DNA of 64,000 nt from Glaciozyma antarctica PI12. Lineage: Eukaryota > Basidiomycota > Microbotryomycetes > Kriegeriales > Camptobasidiaceae. The notes below the pieces were generated by a model, which made no database searches, was not told the origin of the DNA, and was given only the letters and a program-made list of their open reading frames with translations. How positions within the stretch are numbered: the stretch's first letter is position 1; every line of letters begins with the position of its first letter. The stretch is taken from positions 780,365 through 844,364 of the forward strand of contig KZ627157.1 of NCBI GenBank assembly GCA_002917775.1, given 5' to 3'. The position numbers were made by a program, and so were the translations under genes. This document shows positions 10,838-20,800 of the stretch, piece after piece.

Positions 10838-10960
10838 CTGATGTTGTTGATGGTTCGGCTGCAAATGAGCAGGAGTTGGCGCGCTTCGTTCGGGAAAAAT
10901 CTTGAGCGGCTGGAGCAGCGAGGTGACGAGGTTCCCTTCAAATGCTTCGTGTTTGACCGT

Positions 10961-11638
10961 CTAAGCACGAGGAGTCGCTTCCCTTGCTCCTCCAACCATC
11001 CTCAGAGCCTCCGCCTCTTCCGCCGCATAGTGCTGCTCCAGTTCGTCCTCCTGCTCGATCCTCCTCTCCCTCATGCGCTCCGAGCTCTGCCCCTCGAGCC
11101 TCCAGTCGTCGCCATTCTCCAAAAGCGTCTGCACTCCCGCCTGTCCTCCACCCTCGGTCCCATAGAGCTTGTCCATGACCCTCCTCCACCTCTTCCTCAA
11201 TGGCGGTTCGCTCCCACGCGTAAACACGCTTTCGAACGACTTGTCATACGTCGGTCCCTCGTCCCCCGCAATCGAATACCCCGTTGCGGCATCATACCTC
11301 GACCTGTTCAAGTCCGGGAAAGCCCGCTTGACATCGTGCGCGATCGCCGAGTACTGCAGTGCCTGGTGTGCCTGAAGCAGCTCGTGAAGGCGTTGAGGGT
11401 GTTGCGAGCCGTACGAGTTGGAGTCGGGCGCGAACGTGTGGCAGGATGGGTGGGGTCGACGGAGGGGGGGGAGAGGTCGGTGAGAGGTCGGTGAGAGGTG
11501 GTAGAGGGAGATGAGGGAGGAGGCGGAGGACGCAGAGGCGCTGGTGCGCTTGTTGGGGCGGGGAGTGGCGCTTGAGGAGAGGGTGCGGGAGAGGGAGGGG
11601 AGGGATGCCTGGAGAGGGCGGGCGGAGAGGAGCGACAT
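10961..11638 (-). CDS. Unrecognised protein with mitochondrial-type presequence
   Basis: A single-exon frame of 225 residues from ATG 11636-11638 to TAG 10961-10963. The N-terminus (MSLLSARPLQASLPSLSRTL) is Ser/Arg/Leu-rich with no acidic residue for about 50 residues, as in mitochondrial targeting peptides. The mature part has a conserved-looking segment, LQYSAIAHDVKRAFPDLNRS, then a basic PPLRKRWRRVMDKLYG and a Glu-rich helical C-terminus. No family is recognised. The frame stays open upstream to 12052, but the extra part is low in typical protein signal, so the internal ATG is preferred. It converges with MAU2, leaving 123 bp between the stops. Confidence 0.6.
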   Translation of the reverse strand: MSLLSARPLQASLPSLSRTLSSSATPRPNKRTSASASSASSLISLYHLSPTSHRPLPPLRRPHPSCHTFAPDSNSYGSQHPQRLHELLQAHQALQYSAIAHDVKRAFPDLNRSRYDAATGYSIAGDEGPTYDKSFESVFTRGSEPPLRKRWRRVMDKLYGTEGGGQAGVQTLLENGDDWRLEGQSSERMRERRIEQEDELEQHYAAEEAEALRMVGGAREATPRA

Positions 11639-11689
11639 CGGGAGGGAAGGAGGAAGAGTCGGGCGGGACGGCGACGGTGAGCTTGCTGC

Positions 11690-12323
11690 AATGCTGCAAG
11701 TGTGGTTAGCAAGAGCTCTCCTAGAGCCATTCCCTCTGCGTTCGCTGGTACAGCTCCCTCTTTGGCCCTGCTGTTCAAGCCTGGAGCTTCTCCCAAAGCT
11801 GCTCGCGCCAAAGTCTTCCCGCACGTACCTGGGAGTGTTTCGAGGGCTGAGACCGTTCCTGTGGTAAGCTGGCGAGTACGTGTCCTTGCCTGGAGGCTGT
11901 TCGTAGCTTCTGCTGAGGTGGTGGAGTCGAGGTGAGCTGAGAAGGCCCTCGAGGAGGAGAGTCTTGGGGGACGAAACCGCGCGCCTGAGGCCTGATTCCT
12001 CGCCTCGAGCTCCTCTCTTCCTTCTTCCTCGGATCACCACTCCCTCAGGCAAACTACCTGCCTTGAGAGGTCATATTGCCTGCCGTACCCGTACCCACCC
12101 TCCGCCAACTGTCAATCGTGACGGAGCTCTAGCCAGCCAGCTCAACGCTCTCAACAACCCCACCGCCGACAAGGCCATCTACGCGCAATTCCACGCAGCT
12201 CAAGAGCTCCACCGTCTTGGAATGGTCAAGCTTAGTCCGCATGGTACGACTGAACAGGTTATGGCTTCCTCCACTCAACTCCCGACGCAGCAGAAGGAGG
12301 AGGGAGCGGACAAGCAGCTGTGA
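11690..12323 (+). CDS. Probable small multi-exon gene, unrecognised; 5' end unresolved
   Basis: The 3' exon is convincing. From about 12140 to TGA 12321-12323 the codons are strongly biased to AAC, AAG, ATC and CTC, and give LNALNNPTADKAIYAQFHAA followed by QELHRLGMVKLSPHG. Upstream, one forward frame at 11702-11850 gives APSLALLFKPGASPKAARAK, which also looks coding, but no ATG can be joined to it cleanly. The ATG at 11691 is in another frame. I therefore cannot fix the introns or the start. The biased codons suggest a well-expressed, possibly organellar, small protein. No domain is recognised. The region overlaps the upstream part of the leftward gene at 10961-11638. Confidence 0.4.
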
Positions 12324-12579
12324 GCTGAATAACGGGTTACTCTTTCGCACGTTGCAACTTTCGTTAGAACTCGCCCGTTCGGGAGAATTCGTTTTGAGCG
12401 AGCAGCGCACAGTGGCATGTGCCAATGTGCTTGAGCGAGGAGACTGTAGGAGCAGAGGAGAGCAGGAAGGCGAGAGCACCTCGAGAGCAGGAGAGCCGAT
12501 CCGGTCGTACGAACGCACACGCAGCGAGAAGCCCCTCTCCTGAACCCTGTCCTATCGAGACGTTGCTTCCATTTCCTCC
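12324..12579. other. Convergent intergenic spacer
   Basis: A short spacer between the stop of the small rightward gene and the stop of the leftward bL9m gene. Nothing is recognised apart from the expected room for two 3' ends. Confidence 0.5.
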
Positions 12580-13455
12580 CTACACCTCGGGCACGACCTC
12601 GACCCTGACGACGAACGTCTCCCCCAGCGTCCTCAGCTGCACCGTATCTGCACGCACTCATCAGCTCTCCTCCCCATCTCCCCAAAAAGCACGAACTCAC
12701 AATCGAACCACCCAACCGCCTTGATCCTCCCCTTATCGACTCCCTCTCCCTCCGCAAGCCCCCCATTCACCTCCTCCACTACAACTCCATACTCCCTCAA
12801 CATCGAGACGATATCCCCCGCAGAAACGGAGCCGTAGATCTCTGTACTGATGGGCACGATCGGCTGGCCTGGGAGTGCGGCGGCGGGAGGGTGGATGAGC
12901 CGACGGTGGAAGGTGAGAGGGGGGAGGAGGGAGAGTGCGGCGAGGAGAGTGGATTCGTTTGCGCGGGCCGCGGCGTGTGGGTCCTCCACCTGTGGTCTCG
13001 CGCGTTAGCTACCGTTAGCATTGGGAAGGTGGAGGACGCACGACTTCTGAGGGAACTTCGATGGGAGCTCTGGTGGGAGGGGCGATTCGCACGCGCGCTA
13101 GTTCCCGCTTCATCATGTCGCGAAGAGGGGATACCGTCTTGCCCCTGACGACGTAGAGCGCCTGTCCGCGCGGGAGGAGGTCGTTACGGGCTCGTCCGGG
13201 GGAGATGGGAAGGCGGTCGCCTGCTCGTCGGAAGAGATTAGCTACGAGGCAGGCTGGGAGAACGGAGGGCAAGCGGACCTCGTAGACCCAGGTTGGGGAC
13301 GTTTTGTTGGAGCTCGACCTCGACGAGCTTGTGGGCGAAGCGCTGGAGGAGGGTTAGAGAGGAGAGGAGGGGACGGAGGAGGGCGGTACCTGTTGGCAGC
13401 AGCTGGGCGTCCGAGAGAGCGCCTGGCGGAGGGAGGAGGTGCTGGCGACGTTCAT
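12580..13455 (-). CDS. MRPL50: Mitochondrial large-subunit ribosomal protein bL9m
   Basis: Homologue of bacterial L9, which binds 23S rRNA domain V. Exon 1 (ATG 13453-13455) encodes MNVASTSSLRQALSRTPSCC, a targeting peptide. After a 47-nt intron the mature start is RFAHKLVEVELQQNVPNLGL. The next exon has the L9 signature PGRARNDLLPRGQALYVVRG, matching the family pattern GYARNFLIPKG. A helical linker (HAAARANESTLLAALSLLPP) and the C-terminal domain (EIYGSVSAGDIVSMLREYGV) follow. The last exon completes GWFDYTVQLRTLGETFVVRV and stops at TAG 12580-12582. All splice sites are GT-AG with CTAAC/CTGATG branch-like motifs. The order N-domain, linker helix, C-domain is complete for the family. Confidence 0.88.
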
Positions 13456-14031
13456 TGTAACGGTATCGAAGGGGCTGGGGCGGGAGTTGGGAGGGTGGGA
13501 GGAGCGGAAGGGGAGGGGAAGGGAGAAGTAGGGTGGTCTACCTCGGCACCGAGGGCCTTTTCTCTCTTCAATCCAGATCTCGCAATGGAATAGCTCTCTG
13601 AATGGTCGGATGAGCTGAGCACCTTTTATAGTGCTCAGCTCAGTACCCAGCACTATTGCAAACGTCTCGTTCGCCGCCCGACTGTAAAGGCCTTCCTCAC
13701 TCTCCTTCGCACGACCTGGTCCACCTCCTCTACTCCTCTCCCAGAAGCCTCATCCATGCATGATGCGCTATTCTGGAATGCCCCCGAGGATTAGTGAGGT
13801 AGAAAGCTTGGAGGGATTGAGCGAGAGCGAGAGCGAGAGCGGGGTGGTAACGCCTTTTGTGGAGGCGTGCAGCGACCAGAAATACCGAAGCAGTACCGGA
13901 AAAAGAGAAATTCTTGAGCGGTGACTGCAGAGGGTATCGTTTACATAAGGTCCGTACGGCCGTCTCCTCAAAAGATCTTGGAGAACAGCACCCAGAGACT
14001 GCGAGGATCATCAGTTCGAGCTCGGGTAGCT
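13456..14031. other. Intergenic region with a short hexanucleotide repeat
   Basis: Upstream region of bL9m and downstream of VTI1. It contains a small microsatellite, about three copies of GCGAGA at 13821-13840. A reverse-strand frame over 13730-14242 overlaps the end of VTI1 and shows no family features. I see no gene here. Confidence 0.5.
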
Positions 14032-14999
14032 TCAACGGAGGTGGTAGACGCACATTAGAAACACAAGAACTGCGATAATGGCGTACGTCACTGCTCGCTG
14101 CTGGTACATCCTGTTGCGAAGCGAACGAGCGGGCGTCAGCATCTCCTTCCCGATTCACAGAGCCCCAACCGCACCTGAACACCATCTTCTTGAGCGTATT
14201 TGACGCCCTGTCGATCGTCCCATCCGCCTCGTACAACTGCATCCCGCATCAGCTCCCTCCACGCTCTCCAGACCCTCGCGAACGCACATTATCCCTCGTA
14301 TGCAGCAACGTATCCCTCTGCCCCCTCAGATCCCTCAGAATCCCTGCTCCCAGCCCCTCCGTCTCCAGCGCTACCCGATGACTATCCTCCAGTCTCCGCT
14401 GCCCGTCTGAAAGCTTGTCCGTCGCGGAAAGGAGGCGCGCTCGTTGCGCTTGTGCGGACGAAGGGGAGGTCGAGCTGCTGCGCTCGGGCATGTCGATAGC
14501 GGTGTGCGGGGAGGAAGGGGTGGAGAGGAGGTCGTCCCGGTCTGCGGTGGCTTGCAGTCCTTTCTGTTGGAGAGTCAGGCGAGGAAGGGGGGCAGATGGT
14601 GGGGGAACGCACCAGTTCGCCCTTGTGTCGCGTTAAGCTCAACTTGTACTCCCGTAGCTTGGCTTGTAGCACCGGCTTGTCTTGGTCCGCCGTGCGCACC
14701 TCGATCTCCATCTGTCCCACCTACACCCCATCACGAAGCGGCGTCAGCTGCCACTCGTTTCGTCTCCCACCTAGCGCGGCGACGCACGATCTCGTCCGCC
14801 TCCTCCAGCTCCATCTCTATTCGCCGGAAGAGCGCCTTGCGAAGGTCTTTGGGGAGGGAGCAGCGTCAGAGGGAGGACGCCCTAGTTGTGGACGAAGGAG
14901 CGCACCTCCTCGACATTCTTGGGCGTCTGCCGCGAGCTTTGCTGAGATGGCTGCGATCAGAGGGACGAGGTCCTGTTGGTAAGATTCCCAGACTTCCAT
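14032..14999 (-). CDS. VTI1: Vesicle SNARE VTI1 (Qb-SNARE)
   Basis: Qb-SNARE of Golgi, endosome and vacuole fusion. The start is ATG 14997-14999 (MEVWESYQQDLVPLIAAISA). The N-terminal three-helix domain continues with LFRRIEMELEEADEIVRRA and MEIEVRTADQDKPVLQAKLR, which matches the Vti1 pattern. A Ser-rich loop (ERSSSTSPSSAQAQRARLLS) links to the SNARE helix HRVALETEGLGAGILRDLRG, with the zero-layer Gln in LRGQRDTL. It then continues through YEADGTIDRASNTLKKMV. The last exon supplies the tail anchor (MYQQRAVTYAIIAVLVFLMC) and a short lumenal VYHLR, ending at TGA 14032-14034. About five introns are inferred; the last has a CTGACG branch site. The full-length architecture of the family is present. 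Confidence 0.92.
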
Positions 15000-15216
15000 G
15001 TTGAGCGTTGGAGGGGAAGGGGAGAACAGTCGTTGTTTCGCAGACTGCGTCCTTTCTCCCAGCGATTCGGCCGAAGGATTCGACTCCTTCTCGCTCCAAT
15101 TGAACAACAGTTGCAACTATACACCGTCCAGGATATCACTTGCGAACTAAACGAACTTGATCCCCGACCTTGACTCTCCCTCCATTCCTCCCCCTCCACA
15201 GCAAATGCACCCCAAA

Positions 15217-17748
15217 CTAGATCCTCCCCTTACTCGACCTTCTCGTCTTCCGCGCCAACGTATTAAACGGCTCGTTCGACCTGACCCTCGTCCCCGTCTC
15301 CTGATCCACACACACCATCAGGCACCGCCGACACCTCGCAAGGACGTCGAACGACTCGGACCCAATCTCAATCCTCTCCACCGCGTCCTCGTGAAACGCC
15401 GGGAGAGGGAGATCATCGAGAGAGGTGATGAGAAAGTTCCCTCGAAAACACAAGGGGCCGATAGGAGGGGTTGGGAGGGCCGAACGATGGTCCTCGGAGA
15501 TCCAGGAATCGACTTGGTCGACCGAGGGGCGCGAGATGAGGAGGAAGGGAGATTCGTTGGAGAGGAGGATAGGGACTGGATGAAGGGAGCGGTCGAAATG
15601 ACCGTGACGACTGGCGTCCTCTGTGACGCGCGAGAGGACGCAGTCGACGTCGAGAAAGTTGGAGAACCATTCGTCGGCGACGGGGTAGGTTGAAGAGACG
15701 CTGACGAGGTCGTTGCAGACTCTGGCGTCGGTTGTTGAGGTGCTTGCGAGGTGGGGGAGGGGGAGGACGAGGTCCGGCTGATTCGGTGCGGTGATGCGAA
15801 GGACGTCGGAGGAGAGGTTGACGAAGGGTTTGATGAGGGCCATGCGCGGGTACCGCTTTTGAGAGAGTGCGTTGCCGGAGTTGGAGTCGACGAGGAGCCA
15901 TTCGCGGTCGTAGGCGAGGCCGGTGAACGTAATGTCCCATTCGACGACGGACTGACCTCCGCAGGACTTGATGGGATCTATGTTGTCGTTTTAGCTTCAA
16001 GCGATGGCATCAAACAACGAAGATTGACTCACAGAGCATCAGAGTTTCCAGGCGTGCCGATACCGTCGTCAACGGGTTCAACGACGCTGAGGACGTGACT
16101 TCCCAATCGACGAAGAACCGTCGCAGAAAGCTGATCCAGTCCAAAACGTCGTCGACCGTCGAGCACGCCCCGAACGAAATGCGAGCGATTCCAAGCGGCT
16201 TGCTCGCCCCCACCGCTCCGCCAAACTCCTCTGTCAAATCAAAGCGTCGGCGACGTTACCCTCCCTCAGAGGGCGAACTAAAACTCACCATCATCCCAGC
16301 ACACCCTTCCCTTGCTATAACCGTCCTCGAGATCCGCATCTGTTATCCCCACCGCGCTCGAGAGGACTCCCGTGTTGCAAAGCCCTCCCGTGCGAAGCTG
16401 GAATCCATTAATCGTCGCCATTCGCTCGAGGTGAACGTGCCCGACGGGGTTCCCCGAGAAATCAAGCAGCGTAAACCCAACAATTGGGCCTGGGAGCTCG
16501 ACCGCCGACGCTCCTCGGAAAGCTCGATGCTGCTGGACAACTCGCTGGCCGTTCGAGTGGCGCAGCGAGGCGAGTTGGTGCGTCGCAAGAGCGGTGAGGG
16601 AGGCAACGTGTGCGGCGATGTGAGAATGAGATTTGTAGAGACGTTTAGTCGTGTCGAGCGCGTGGCCGAGGGCGATGATGCTGAGGAAGGGGAGGGTTCC
16701 GTCCTCGAAGCGCGAGTGGATAGGAGGGAAGGCCGAGTTGGTGGGAGGGGAGTGCCGAGGGTGAGTCCAAAACGGTTGCGAGACGGAGAGAGCGTCGATT
16801 GTCCCACCGCCGAAGTAGCCGTTCCGTTGTAGGAGAGATCCGGATGAGCGTTTGACGATGAGTGCACCAAGTCCGGTTGGGTAGCCCTGCCAGGTCGGAA
16901 AGTCAGCTCAGTGCTGGCAGGCTTAGAGAACATAAGAGCCTTACGAAGAGCTTGTAAAACGAGCAGGCGATAAAGTCGGGCGCAACATCGAGTGGGAGGG
17001 AGGAGAGGTCGAGGACGTGCGAAGCGAGGTAGGAAGCAGCATCGAGCAGGACGACCGAGTTCGGATGTCGCTGCTTGATCTTCTGTCCTAGATCTAGCCC
17101 CAGCCGCACTCCCGTAGCGTTACACTGCGCGGAGTAGGCAAACATCGTCTCCCGGTCGTCCTCCCTCAGCGATTCGACATCTTCGACCTCGATTGCGTCG
17201 ACTCTGGCTCCCTTCTCCAATGCTGGGCCTCTCACTCCCGCCAAGCTCGTATGCGACTCCCTCAGATACCGTAGGCACGAGCTCTCCCTCCAGGGATACG
17301 CCTCCGCGACGAGTTTCAAAGCTGCCGTCGCTCCAGACGCGAAGACAACGTCCCAGTCCCGCCTTGCTGCTGCTGAGGATAGGCCAAAGAGCTCGTCGAG
17401 GACGCGGTCGCGGATGGCGTCGATAGCTGCGGTAGTTATAGTCGAGGAATGAGAGCGGGAGTGGGGATTGGAGTAGAGGGTCGTAGAGAGGGAGGACGTG
17501 AACGCGGTGAGGGTGGAGAGGGGAGCGGGTGGCGAGGCTGCGTGGTCCAAGTACGTGGTATCTGCTTCGGGATCAGCTCAGCGTACCCACGCTCGTATCG
17601 CCAGCTCACCTCTGAGGCTTGGGTACTCCCTAGCAAGAGCGGCCGAGAACGCCCCCTCGTCTCCGTAGCCGTAGTCGTGAGCAGCTTCCAAGAAGCGCTG
17701 GCGGGCGGTCGCCTTGTCCCAGCTGAGCTCTACTCCTTCAGAGTCCAT
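15217..17748 (-). CDS. Molybdenum cofactor sulfurase
   Basis: Converts the oxo form of the Mo cofactor to the sulfido form needed by xanthine dehydrogenase, taking sulfur from L-cysteine (hxB in Aspergillus, MOCOS in animals). The start is ATG 17746-17748 ([19 protein letters not shown]), and exon 1 joins exon 2 to give [16 protein letters not shown], the family's TYLDHA block. The N-terminal class V aminotransferase-like domain has [25 protein letters not shown], the PLP-lysine block [19 protein letters not shown] (K) and the persulfide cysteine block [32 protein letters not shown] then leads to the C-terminal MOSC domain ([30 protein letters not shown]). The stop is TAG 15217-15219. About 750 residues, five or so introns, full length. 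It is head-to-head with xanthine dehydrogenase, its target. Confidence 0.93.
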
Positions 17749-17887
17749 CCAGCGAGGTGGCTTGCTGGGAGGAGCTACGGTAGGAGGAAGAGAGGCGAAC
17801 CCGCCAACTCCGCCAACTCCGCCAACACGCGACCGCGCTCCTCTCGTTATCTCTCAGCCTCTCTTGGCTTCTACAACGACGCCGACG
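17749..17887. promoter_or_regulatory. Shared divergent promoter of Mo-cofactor sulfurase and xanthine dehydrogenase
   Basis: Only 139 bp lie between the two ATGs. The segment holds a GATA-factor core, TTATCT at 17847-17852 (AGATAA on the other strand), the type bound by nitrogen GATA activators in fungi. It also has 2.9 copies of the 9-mer CCGCCAACT at 17801-17827. A pyrimidine-rich stretch precedes the XDH ATG. A UaY-type TCGG-N6-CCGA purine-pathway element was not found. Confidence 0.6.
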
Positions 17888-20800
17888 ATGGCGAGCACCT
17901 TTGAAGCTCAGGCGAGGAGCACACTCCGCTTTTGGCTCAACGGGACCGCGGTCTCTCTCGACGGCGCCACTGTGGACCCCGACTCCACGCTCCTCGACTT
18001 CATCCGCTCTCAGGGATTCACAGGTACGAAGCTGGGCTGCGGGGAGGGAGGGTGCGGCGCTTGTACGGTAGTACTACAGTCGCGAAAGAAGGGGAAGCTA
18101 CGGTGCGCGTGGCCGCCGAGAGATAAGGAGTGGGGCGCTGATGAGTCTCGGCCGACAGACACCTGGCAGTTAACGCTTGCCTGGCGCCGCTCGTGAGCGT
18201 TGATGGGAAGCACGTTATTACGGTGGAGGCATTGGGCACATCGGAGAACCCGCATCCTCTTCAAGTGAGCCCAGCTCACGCATGTGCCTCCTCGAGGGTT
18301 CCCAGCTGATCAGCGCCACCTCCAGGAACGACTATGGAAGCTGAGCGGCTCACAATGCGGGTTCTGCACACCGGGAATTGTGAGTAATCGTTACCCTGCT
18401 TCGAGCTCCGCCTGACCATCGTCTCGTGCAGGTGATGTCCATCTACGCTCTGTGGCTGCTTCTCTCCGCCCGACGCCGGGTTACGACTTACCTCTCCTTT
18501 ATGTTGACAGACTTCGAAACGCCTCAGCGAAAGGCTCGCTCAGCGTCGCCGATGTCGAGCTCGAGGGTGCTCTCGACGGCAACCTCTGCCGGTCCGCTCT
18601 CGCACTGGCCTCATGTACGAGCTTTGCTGATTGGACCACTTGCAGATGCACCGGTTACAAGCCCATCCTAGATGCGGCGAAGACTTTTGTTGGCGAGTAC
18701 GCGGCGAAGCTCGAATCTGGTGGTGAGCAGGCTGCGACGATCGCCGGCGCTCCGGGCAGCCTCTGACCACTCCTCAGCAGGAGACAAGCTGGACTTCGTG
18801 GTTCCTGTCAACACGAAAGCAGGGAACATCGATGAGTCTGCGTCGTGCTGCAAGACCAAGCCTTCTCTCGCCGACATCAGCTCCGACCGTACGTTGCGAC
18901 TTCCTCTCGCGAGCTAGTGCTCACCGATTGCTGCAGTCACTCTTACGACCCCTTCCACTCTCGAAACTTCCATCCCGCCTATCGACGAACTTTCTGGAGC
19001 GATGGGAAGGACCGCGCCGGCGAAGAATGAGGCGATTAGGTCGGCCATCGCGAAGGCAGCCGCCCCGAAAGGCTGTGGCCGCACCGACTGCTGCCAGATC
19101 GTCGGCGGCTCGGGCCTCTTCTCCACTCCTGCTCAATCCTTTCCTCGATTCGACTTTAAGCCTTACTCGCCTGGAACCGAACTCATCTTTCCGCCTGGCC
19201 TCGCGAAATACGTACCGGGGCCTCTCAAGTACGGCAACAGCGAGCGACAGTGGCTCCGACCTACGACTCTCGAGCAGCTCCTCGACATCAAGGCCGCTTA
19301 TCCGAACGCGAAGCTCGTTGGAGGATCGACCGAGATTCAAATTGAAGTCAAGTACAAGGCCGCGAAGTACCCTGTCTCAGTCTTCATCTCCGACATCGAG
19401 GAGCTCTTCGCCATCTCGCCTCCTACTCCCACGGAGCGATCCCTCGAATTTGGCGCCAACCTCCCACTCGCCGAACTCGAGGACCTCTGCAAGCAGATCT
19501 CTGCGACGCTCAAGCCGGAGCTGCGAGGCCCCCTCGACGCAATCAGCACGCAGCTTCGCTACTTCGCAGGCAAACAGGTGCGTTCTGTCTTTAGCCTAAA
19601 GCAGACTGAGCTGACCTCATTTTATTATACGCAGATTCGGAACGTCGCTTCGGTCGGCGGCAACATCGCCACCGCCAGTCCGATCTCCGACCTCAACCCT
19701 GTCTGGATCGCAACCGGTGCGAAGCTCGTCGCCATGTCGAAGGAGGATAGCGAGATCGAGCTGCCAATGGAGAGCTTCTTCGTCGGCTACCGCAAGACGT
19801 CCCTTCCCTCGAACGCTGTTATCGTCAAGATCGTCGTGCCGCTCAACGAGTCGAGCGACGTTGAAGTGGTCAGAGCCTACAAGCAGGTGAGTGTCTCGCT
19901 CGGCGTTAATTCAGGCTATGCGATTCACTAACGAGCTCCTCCTGTTCAGGCGAAACGCAAGGACGACGATATCGCGACGGTGACGGCGTGCTTTGCGCTT
20001 CGCGTCTCCCCGGACGGAATCATCTCGCACGCACGATTCGCGTACGGAGGCATGGCGTAAGTCGTTCTAGCTTGGTTTGCGAGGCTAGAATGAACTGACG
20101 CTGCTTCTCCAGAGCATTCACGGTGGCTACTCCCAAGACGCAGGTATCGCTCATCGGTGCGTGATTTCGCCTTCCTAGTGCTCAACTCGCTGGCAGCGAC
20201 TGAAGTCTCGCGCAGGCAAGCCCTTCTCTTCAGCAACTCTCGAAGCCACCCTCGACATCCTGAGCGTCGAGATTGACCTCAGCTTCGACGTGCCGGGCGG
20301 AATGGCAAGCTACCGCAAGACCCTCGCCCTGTCCTTCCTCTTCAAGTTCTGGCACGTCGTCTCCGCTGCTCTCAACCTTCCTCTCGACTCCACAACCTCT
20401 CCCGTCGACCTCAACGACATTATCTCTTCTATCCACCGCAACCCCAGCTCCGGAACTCGCGACAACTCCGATCCCTACGCCCAGGAAGTCGTTGGCCAGC
20501 AGATTCCCCATACTTCGGGTCTCAAGCACGTCACGGGCGAAGCGGTCTACGTCGACGACATGCCCAAGATCGGGAACGAGGGGTTCGGCGCGTTGGTCCT
20601 CTCGACGCGAGCGCACGCCAAGATCCTCTCTCTCGATGCGAGCGTCGCTTTGGAAATGTCTGGCGTCGTCGCCTGGGTCAGTCACACCGATCTTCCCTCG
20701 CCGAAAGCGAACTTTTGGGGAGCTGCGGCGTTGGACGAGGTGCGTCCTCGAACCTGACTGTGAATCGAGCGCGGCTGACTCCTGCTCGATAGGTATTCTT

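Noticed and set aside
17749-17887. A UaY-type purine-pathway activator site in the MOCOS-XDH promoter
   Set aside because: The TCGG-N6-CCGA pattern was looked for and not found; only the GATA core is present.
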